Assembly: GCF_004117075.1 (NCBI RefSeq)
Contig: NZ_CP026721.1
Span: 310,001 to 374,000 of the forward strand
Length of the DNA stretch: 64,000 bases
Origin: Fervidobacterium changbaicum
GTDB taxonomy: Bacteria > Thermotogota > Thermotogae > Thermotogales > Fervidobacteriaceae
Direction of reading: 5' to 3'
In this document: piece after piece, positions 57,887 through 64,000 of the stretch
How positions within the stretch are numbered: position 1 is the stretch's first letter
How the letters are laid out: the number at the start of each line of letters is the position of its first letter
Program-made: the position numbers and the translations under genes
The notes under the pieces: generated by a model
What the model was told of the DNA's origin: nothing
The model's database searches: none
What the model saw: only the letters and a program-made list of their open reading frames with translations

Positions 57887-60421
57887 TTAACTACATTTAC
57901 TCCATCCACATTTCCTACAGCTTGTACATCCTTCTTGTTTTATAATACTGTTCTTCGATAAACACGATGGACAATAGGTATTTCCATCTGCGTCCACGTA
58001 ATATCCTTCCGCCCATTCTAAGCCATTAGCTGTTACGAATTTTTCAATCTCTTCTGCGGTCTTTGCCGACCCGTCTATCACGAATGTGTCTATGCTTTCA
58101 GCAGGTGTTTCTCCCCAAAGTTCTACAAAGTCATCAATTGCGCTTTTGATCTCCTTTGCCAAAGCAGGTGTGTAAGTTCCTTTAACCTTCCTTAATTGTT
58201 CTAATATTTCTTCTGCAGAAACTCCTGCACGCAATGCAATTGAGCTCAATCTTCCAATAGCTTCTGCTAATTCCGTTCCGTTTGAGAGGAATATTTCCAC
58301 TGCTTCTCCGTTGTCATCGAAACTGACGGTAATGTACGTAGTGCCTGTATCGGTCTTGAACTTTCTTGTGACACTTCTGAGCGTATCCTTTCTCGGCTTC
58401 GGTCTCAGCTTATGCTTTTCATCCAGTACAAAGAACTGAACTTTTGGTGCGTCTTTTGTCTTCAGATTCTTTGCTGATGTAAGCACCTGTGTTTGGAGTG
58501 AACCGTCACGGTAAACTGTTAAACCGCGAATGTTGAGTTTTAATGCTTCAAGGAATATATTTAAGACATCTTCCTCAGTTGCACTGTTTGGCATGTTTAT
58601 TGTCTTTGAAATGTTATTGTCAACATATCTTTGGAACGCATCCTGCATTAACAAGTGGTCCATTGGAGAAATATCCATTGCGGTTACAAACACTTTCTTG
58701 ATATGTTCTGGCACTTCTGGTATGTCTTTAAGAGAACCCTTTTCAACCAAGCGTTCCTTGATCTTTTCCAAGATCTCCTTATCAAGCTTTTGCTCCAAGA
58801 CTCTATTGATGTAGAACAGAGCTTCTTTACCACCGTCATGTTTATTCATGTATCGTACATAGGCAAGTAAGAAGTTTGGCTCTAGTCCGCTGCTTGTATC
58901 CGCGATATTTGAAATAGAACCAGTTGGTGCTATTGTAAGTACCGCAACGTTTCTTTTACCGTATTTTGATTCGGCAAATACTTTTTTCAATTCATCGTCA
59001 AATTTACTCATACCCATTGCAAACGGAGCGAAGCCTTCTTCGAGGTAGTATCTACTTTTTTCAAATAATGGGAAACTTCCTTTCTCTTGTGCCAATCTGT
59101 TAGATTCGCGATGGCCTTGCACTGCCATATATGCTGTCATATCCGCTGCAAATTGTCTTCCCTCAGGAGAATCGTAGGGTATATCCAAAAGATAAAGTAG
59201 GTCAGCAAAACCCATGATGCCGAGACCTATTCTTCTACTGTCTTTGACTGCCTTTGTTATCTTTTCCAGTGGGAAGACGTTGACATCTATAACATTGTCA
59301 AGGAATCTAACTGCGAGCCTTGTTGCTTCACCAAATGCTTCCCAATCAAATTTGCCGTCCATAAAGAACTTAGCTACATCGATCGAACCCAAGTTACATG
59401 CTTCATATGGTGCAAGTCCTATCTCGCCACATGGGTTGGTACTTTCAATGACCATTTCTGGGTACATTGCATAGTATTTGTTCATCTCACTTAAGAACGC
59501 GAGTCCTGGATCTCCAGTCTTCCAAGCGTTTTTGGCCATTTTCTTAACGAGTTCACGAACCTTTACTTTCTTTGTGGTGCTGCATTTTGGATGTTTAAGT
59601 TCAATTTCTCCATCTTCCATGTAAAGTTTCAGTAGTTCTTCTCTGGACATCGTAATTCCAACAGATATATTGAAAAATTTGAGAACCTTTTCACCGTCGT
59701 TGCCTTCTTTTGCAGTAATAAATTCTTCTATATCCGGATGGTCGATGTTGAGAATTCCCATTAAAGCTCCACGTCGCCTGTAACCCTGTTCGACAACGCC
59801 GACTGCTGAGTTGAAGACGTGCATAAAAGACACAGGACCACTTGCTTGACCATGTGTTCCAGCTACAAAGCTACCTTTGGGTCGCAGCCTTGAAAAGTTG
59901 CTTCCGATACCGCCACCGGCTTTGGTGATGAGAGCGTATTCCTTTACGGCATCGAAAATACCTTCTATGCTGTCTTCAACGGGCACGACAAAGCATGCCG
60001 AAAGCATATGCAGGTGGTTTCTGGTGTTGTAAATTTCCCAGTAGTCTTCCAATGTCATCTCTTCGATAGGTTTCCACAACAACTCGTGCCTGACTCCCAT
60101 ACCAGCATTAAACAGCGTCGGGCTGTTAGGAACGAATATTCTTGAAAGCAAAAAGTTATAAAAAGTTTCCTCCCAGAACTTCACTTCATCAAGCTTTTCG
60201 CCTTCACTCTTTCCTTGCATAGCAGGGTTATTTACCAATTCCGCCGTTGCTATAACCCGTGCTACTCTACGGCAGATGTCAGACCATTTGTTTTCGAGGT
60301 ACTCCCCTGCTGGCGTTTTTAAGAAATACCTCTCGGAAAGTATTTTGTAGGCATTTTTTGATGGTTCTACACCTTTCCAGTAACCGATAAACTTTTCCAA
60401 CGCACCATAAACGACCGACAT
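57887..60421 (-). CDS. nrdJ: Adenosylcobalamin-dependent (class II) ribonucleotide reductase
   Basis: An 844-residue protein. It shows FVPNSPTLFNAG, the first active-site cysteine in LHMLSACFVVPVEDS, GGGIGSNFSRLRP, the active-site triad region ESTNPCGEIGLAPYEACNLGS with the N-x-C-x-E arrangement, and APTGSISNIADTSSGLEPNF. A long C-terminal domain ends in the zinc or redox cysteines CPSCLSKNS and CTSCRKCGWSKC. It reduces ribonucleotides and needs B12, which fits an anaerobe. There is no cobalamin riboswitch in its leader. The promoter is at 60484. Confidence 0.96.
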   Translation of the reverse strand: MSVVYGALEKFIGYWKGVEPSKNAYKILSERYFLKTPAGEYLENKWSDICRRVARVIATAELVNNPAMQGKSEGEKLDEVKFWEETFYNFLLSRIFVPNSPTLFNAGMGVRHELLWKPIEEMTLEDYWEIYNTRNHLHMLSACFVVPVEDSIEGIFDAVKEYALITKAGGGIGSNFSRLRPKGSFVAGTHGQASGPVSFMHVFNSAVGVVEQGYRRRGALMGILNIDHPDIEEFITAKEGNDGEKVLKFFNISVGITMSREELLKLYMEDGEIELKHPKCSTTKKVKVRELVKKMAKNAWKTGDPGLAFLSEMNKYYAMYPEMVIESTNPCGEIGLAPYEACNLGSIDVAKFFMDGKFDWEAFGEATRLAVRFLDNVIDVNVFPLEKITKAVKDSRRIGLGIMGFADLLYLLDIPYDSPEGRQFAADMTAYMAVQGHRESNRLAQEKGSFPLFEKSRYYLEEGFAPFAMGMSKFDDELKKVFAESKYGKRNVAVLTIAPTGSISNIADTSSGLEPNFLLAYVRYMNKHDGGKEALFYINRVLEQKLDKEILEKIKERLVEKGSLKDIPEVPEHIKKVFVTAMDISPMDHLLMQDAFQRYVDNNISKTINMPNSATEEDVLNIFLEALKLNIRGLTVYRDGSLQTQVLTSAKNLKTKDAPKVQFFVLDEKHKLRPKPRKDTLRSVTRKFKTDTGTTYITVSFDDNGEAVEIFLSNGTELAEAIGRLSSIALRAGVSAEEILEQLRKVKGTYTPALAKEIKSAIDDFVELWGETPAESIDTFVIDGSAKTAEEIEKFVTANGLEWAEGYYVDADGNTYCPSCLSKNSIIKQEGCTSCRKCGWSKCS

Positions 60422-60483
60422 AATACGGTCCCTCCCCGAAGTTTACTCCAGACAAACACTTATTCCTCGACTCAGCGACGTAT

Positions 60484-60513
60484 ATTATACCACATCTTGT
60501 GGTTTGATTGCAA
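60484..60513 (-). promoter_or_regulatory. nrdJ promoter with operator-like palindrome
   Basis: Minus strand TTGCAA (60508-60513), 18-base spacer, TATAAT (60484-60489). The spacer next to the -10 holds ACCACA-TCT-TGTGGT (60489-60503), a perfect 6-bp-arm inverted repeat. Confidence 0.65.
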
Positions 60514-60591
60514 TAGTATACAACGAATTGTGGAATTTTTCTCTCGATGAGCTAAGAGAAGAGAGAGGGGGGTTATTCAACATATCCAGCC

Positions 60592-61830
60592 TTATTGGAT
60601 GTTTTTCGGTTCTTTTGCAGGGTTGACTAGCGAGAATAGTCTTGAAATCGAGAAGATGAGTAATATCAGACCGGCAAAAGTGTAAACGCTCCTAACTCCT
60701 ATGGCATTTCCCAACAACCCTAAAATAAACGTTCCAGTTGGAGAGCCCCCGGTGTTGAGGAATGAATAGAGTGATATCGTTCTACCTTTCATGTTCGATG
60801 GTGAGAGTAGTTGTGTCCTGCTGTTCGTTATGTTGAAAAACGAAGATTGACACGCACCTATAAAAAATGCTGCGTAAGGCGTTAGAGCCGGTCTTAAAGC
60901 TGCAGCCAATATGCTCGAACCTATTACTAAAAGCAAGAAATCTTCCTTCATCCTTATCAAACGTTCTGGATTAATTGCTGCAACTACGTTAGCACCTACG
61001 AATGCACCAACCCCCATCATTCCCATGATGATACCGTAACCGAGTATGTCAGATTTGACTACACTTTTCACAAAGGCCTGCATCAGCATACCAAAAGGCA
61101 TACCGAAAAGTGAATACATCGTCAAACCAACGAAAGTCTTTATAAGCACAGCATTAGTAGAGACATATCGAACTCCCTCAACAAGGTCAACGAAAAATTT
61201 TTTGAAACTGGCGTGACTTGAAGTTCTACTGTGGTTGTCAGGAATTACCATTAAGGCAATGATTAAAGGCAGGAATGAAAGAGCGTTAATAACAAAGCCA
61301 AACTCAAGACCGTAATACTTTACAACAAATCCTGCTATCGTTGGTCCTACCATCCTAGCAACATTGAAAATCATCGAATGTAGTGCAAGAGCGTTTGGCA
61401 AAACATCCTTTGGAACGATGTCGGATATAAAGGTATTTCTGGAAGGTAGATAAAAACCGCTCGTAATCCCCATCAGAAGGCTAAGAGATAGCAGAAAGAA
61501 AGGACTGAGCAAACCTTTCCAGACTAGATATGCCATAAAGAACGCATTGGCAGCATCGAGCAATTGAGTGTAGAGTAGTATGGTCTTCGGTCCAAACCAA
61601 TCAATGAGCACCCCTGCGACAGGTGAAAAAAATACGGACGGGAAGCCTTTTAGGAAGGCAATAAGCCCAATAAAACCTGCTGCTTTACTCTCTGGAAACA
61701 GATTAACAGCCACCCAACCTCTAAGCGTTGTGTCTATCCATGTTCCAATTAATGAAATGCTTTGAGCAATCCAAAAATTTCGATAGTGCCTATTCTTTAA
61801 AGCCCTATAAGGATTCATCACTCTACTCAT
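60592..61830 (-). CDS. MFS transporter (EntS-like, MFS_3)
   Basis: A 412-residue protein with about twelve membrane segments. It starts RALKNRHYRNFWIAQSISLIGTWIDTTLRGW, a typical MFS_3 N-terminus, and has GVLIDWFGPKTILLYTQ (the loop-A motif) and FYLPSRNTFISDIVPKDVLPNALALHS. The family includes enterobactin exporters and multidrug pumps; the substrate here is unknown. GAGGTATC precedes the ATG. It is divergent from the GH42 gene and ends about 170 bases from nrdJ. Confidence 0.85.
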   Translation of the reverse strand: MSRVMNPYRALKNRHYRNFWIAQSISLIGTWIDTTLRGWVAVNLFPESKAAGFIGLIAFLKGFPSVFFSPVAGVLIDWFGPKTILLYTQLLDAANAFFMAYLVWKGLLSPFFLLSLSLLMGITSGFYLPSRNTFISDIVPKDVLPNALALHSMIFNVARMVGPTIAGFVVKYYGLEFGFVINALSFLPLIIALMVIPDNHSRTSSHASFKKFFVDLVEGVRYVSTNAVLIKTFVGLTMYSLFGMPFGMLMQAFVKSVVKSDILGYGIIMGMMGVGAFVGANVVAAINPERLIRMKEDFLLLVIGSSILAAALRPALTPYAAFFIGACQSSFFNITNSRTQLLSPSNMKGRTISLYSFLNTGGSPTGTFILGLLGNAIGVRSVYTFAGLILLIFSISRLFSLVNPAKEPKNIQ

Positions 61831-62032
61831 TTAGATACCTCGCTTGCAGGAAAACCATTTAATTCGTTTCACGAACCATTTTAGCACTATCTATTCTCGA
61901 TTTCAACTGAGCAAATTATCGATTGGATATGATTAGGAAATCTTTCCGCTTTTAAATTTGTATAATTACCCAAATCTGCCAATATCGATTGTTTGAAATT
62001 CCAAGAATTTTTGATTAAATATCACTGATATG

Positions 62033-62050
62033 TTCGGTAACGTTACCGAA
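62033..62050. promoter_or_regulatory. LacI-family operator-like palindrome upstream of the GH42 gene
   Basis: TTCGGTAACGTTACCGAA is a perfect 18-bp palindrome with a central CG, as in LacI/GalR-family operators. It lies 81 bases before the beta-galactosidase ATG. No LacI-type regulator is in the window. Confidence 0.75.
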
Positions 62051-62130
62051 TAATATTGAAAAAGTACTTGGGCATGGCTTAACTTAGAGATGAGGACGTA
62101 TAAAATAAAGATTTTGAGGAGGTTATTAAC

Positions 62131-63987
62131 ATGGACATTTATGGTGCTGATTATTATCCTGAACACTGGGACAAGTCATATTGGACAAAGCACATTGAGT
62201 TGATGAAAGCGTACGGTATTGAATGGGTGAGAATAGGCGAATTCATGTGGAGTGTAGTTGAACCAAAAGACGGTGAGTTTGATTTCTCTTTGCTCGATGA
62301 GGCAATAGAACTTCTTAGTAAAAACGGTATCAAAATAATTCTGGGAACGCCAACAGCAACTCCTCCAGCATGGCTCATCAATAAGTACCCTGAAATTCTT
62401 CCAAAGGATTGGGGAGGAAGGACAAGAGGGTTCGGAAGTCGAAGACATTACTCGTTGAATTCCAAAGTGTACTTGGATTATGCGTTGAGAATAGTCGAAC
62501 AATACGCATCAAGGTATGGCGACACAATTGATCTTTGGCAGATCGACAATGAATTTGGATGCCACGGCACCACGTACAGTTTTACCGACGATGACCTTAA
62601 GGCCTTCCGAGAATGGTTGAAAGAAAAATATGGAACACTTGAGAACCTGAACAAACGTTGGGGAACGGTTTTCTGGAGTCAAACGTACAACGACTGGGAT
62701 GAGATAGTTTTCCCAATAAACACTCCAACATTTGAGAATCCTCACCAAATGCTTGATATTTACAGATTCATGTCCGATAGTTCTATAAGGTTCCTAAGAA
62801 TGCAAGTTGAACTGATTAGGAAATACTCTGCAAAGCCGATAACGCATAATTTTATGGTTGATTTCATGGATTTGGACTACCGAAAGATGGCTAAGTATAT
62901 CGATTTTGTCTCATGGGATAACTACATTGCAACTGAAGAATACGATCCTTTAAGACAATCGGCGAATCATTCTCTGATGAGATCACTTAAACATCAGCCG
63001 TTCTTGGTTATAGAACAGCAACCTGGAAGGGTGAACTGGAGGCAGGTTAACAATAACTACAAGCCCGAATACCTCGCAATGTGGACCAAGCAAGCGTATC
63101 TGAACGGAGCTATGGGAGTTATGCCGTTTCGGTTTGAACAAATCCGTTTTGGAGCTGAGCAATACCATGCGGGTTTACTGGACTACAACGGAAGACCAAC
63201 GAAAAGATTGGAAGCTTATTCACAGGTTCGCAACGAAACTTCTGGAATATTGTATCCAGAACCGGAAGTAGCAATTTACTTCGATTATGAAAATGAATGG
63301 ATACACAGAATAAACCACCTGAATCGAAATTTCAGATATTGGGATGCACTTGTGGATATCTACAAAGCTGTTAAGAACTTGGGATACAACGTGGAATTCG
63401 TATTCAAAGATGATGAAATAGACAGGTACGACGTTCTAATAATTCCTTATGCCTCGTACATTTCTGAATCCTTCACCGAAAAAGTAAGAAAGTTCAATGG
63501 CCCCGTTTATATGACAGCGATGTCTGGAATAAAGGATGAGTACAACTGGATTACTGAGAGGATGCCTTGGAACCTTATTGACGAATTCGGGATCGAGGTT
63601 ACAGACTTTGGTGCAATCACAAGCGATGAGGCGTATGTTTTTGCACAACCTGTTACAACAACCTTCTGGAAAGACGAAATAGAAGTTGGCAACGCGAAAG
63701 TTATCGGATGCTTTAAAGATGGAAGTCCATTTATAACGGTCAAAGGTAACCGTTACTATGTGGGGGCTGTTCTCGATGAATACGGTTGGAAGTTGTTATT
63801 GTCCGAAGTTCTGAAGCCAAGGATTTCTGGATACGGTTATGAAATAACAAATGTAAACGAAGATGGTGCCAACAAGACATACGTTTTGAACATATTACCA
63901 AATGAAACTAAGATATATATCGATGGTCAATTACAAACGCTGGCACCATTTCAACTTAGGCTTACCATTAGACAAGAGAATTTCTAG
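62131..63987 (+). CDS. GH42 beta-galactosidase
   Basis: A 618-residue protein with a GH42 catalytic barrel: GADYYPEHWDKSYWTKHIELM and GIEWVRIGEFMWSVVEP at the N-terminus. The acid/base glutamate E141 lies in LWQIDNEFGCHG and the nucleophile E295 in FLVIEQQPGRVNW. No N-terminal signal peptide is seen, so it is cytoplasmic. The zinc-binding cysteines of some GH42 enzymes are not present; only C144 is near that site. GAGGAGGTT precedes the ATG by 8 bases. GGGG follows the TAG stop, possibly a ribosome binding site for a further gene beyond the window. Confidence 0.95.
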   Translation: MDIYGADYYPEHWDKSYWTKHIELMKAYGIEWVRIGEFMWSVVEPKDGEFDFSLLDEAIELLSKNGIKIILGTPTATPPAWLINKYPEILPKDWGGRTRGFGSRRHYSLNSKVYLDYALRIVEQYASRYGDTIDLWQIDNEFGCHGTTYSFTDDDLKAFREWLKEKYGTLENLNKRWGTVFWSQTYNDWDEIVFPINTPTFENPHQMLDIYRFMSDSSIRFLRMQVELIRKYSAKPITHNFMVDFMDLDYRKMAKYIDFVSWDNYIATEEYDPLRQSANHSLMRSLKHQPFLVIEQQPGRVNWRQVNNNYKPEYLAMWTKQAYLNGAMGVMPFRFEQIRFGAEQYHAGLLDYNGRPTKRLEAYSQVRNETSGILYPEPEVAIYFDYENEWIHRINHLNRNFRYWDALVDIYKAVKNLGYNVEFVFKDDEIDRYDVLIIPYASYISESFTEKVRKFNGPVYMTAMSGIKDEYNWITERMPWNLIDEFGIEVTDFGAITSDEAYVFAQPVTTTFWKDEIEVGNAKVIGCFKDGSPFITVKGNRYYVGAVLDEYGWKLLLSEVLKPRISGYGYEITNVNEDGANKTYVLNILPNETKIYIDGQLQTLAPFQLRLTIRQENF

Positions 63988-64000
63988 GGGTGATGCATTT

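Noticed and set aside
62131-63987. A sugar-uptake operon around the GH42 gene.
   Set aside because: The neighbours are an MFS transporter of the EntS type on the other strand and the window end, so nothing supports it within view.

Overview
The window looks like chromosome from a thermophilic, fermentative bacterium of the Thermotogota, most likely Fervidobacterium or a close relative. The basis is family content: a trimeric bifurcating-type [FeFe]-hydrogenase (hydCBA) with a nearby HydS-type sensory hydrogenase, pyruvate phosphate dikinase, class II NrdJ, M32 and M42 peptidases, a GH42 beta-galactosidase, and AT-rich DNA with strong GGAGG ribosome binding sites and many GTG/TTG starts. The genus is an inference. 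The region is ordinary chromosome interrupted by three insertion sequences. No CRISPR array, rRNA or prophage was seen.

Layout. 1-990: 5' part of an IS110-family element with a folded RNA segment, the candidate bridge RNA, upstream of its transposase. 1042-4591: Asp23-like protein, TrhA/hemolysin-III-like membrane protein and a large SpoIID-domain protein. 4620-10353 (minus): GNAT, L7Ae-like protein, FolE2, and a signalling cluster of a binding-protein-like lipid-anchored or membrane-anchored protein, an HD-GYP phosphodiesterase and a TPR-like protein, then GDPD. 10528-17796: acpP, then a fatty-acid operon degV-fabF-fabZ-fabK-fabD-bioY-fabG. An IS6-like element has inserted between that operon and its probable promoter. 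17902-31818: alpha/beta hydrolase, ppdK, the glmU-prs-rplY-pth group, a TauE/SafE permease, M42 peptidase, MFS and ZIP transporters, and a receiver-GGDEF protein. 31867-35169: a three-gene flavoprotein dehydrogenase of the sarcosine/proline dehydrogenase type. 35448-42175: rRNA methyltransferase, beta-propeller protein, Nudix, ComM-like ATPase and M32 carboxypeptidase.

42347-57731 is a redox and hydrogen region. hydC-hydB-hydA-rex form one minus-strand operon. A separate minus-strand operon encodes a thioredoxin-like [2Fe-2S] protein, a HydS-type PAS/H-cluster protein and a SpoIIE-type phosphatase. A second, more canonical rex lies at 57093. Both hydrogenase promoters carry a similar Rex-like inverted repeat immediately downstream of the -10 box, so one redox regulon is likely. 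Between the two operons is a LytS/LytTR two-component pair with three unrecognised envelope-type genes, split by a second copy of the IS6-like element.

57887-63987: nrdJ, an MFS transporter and a GH42 beta-galactosidase preceded by a perfect LacI-type palindrome. Starts were chosen from visible ribosome binding sites and family N-termini. Functions rest on motif recognition from the translated sequence, without database searches.
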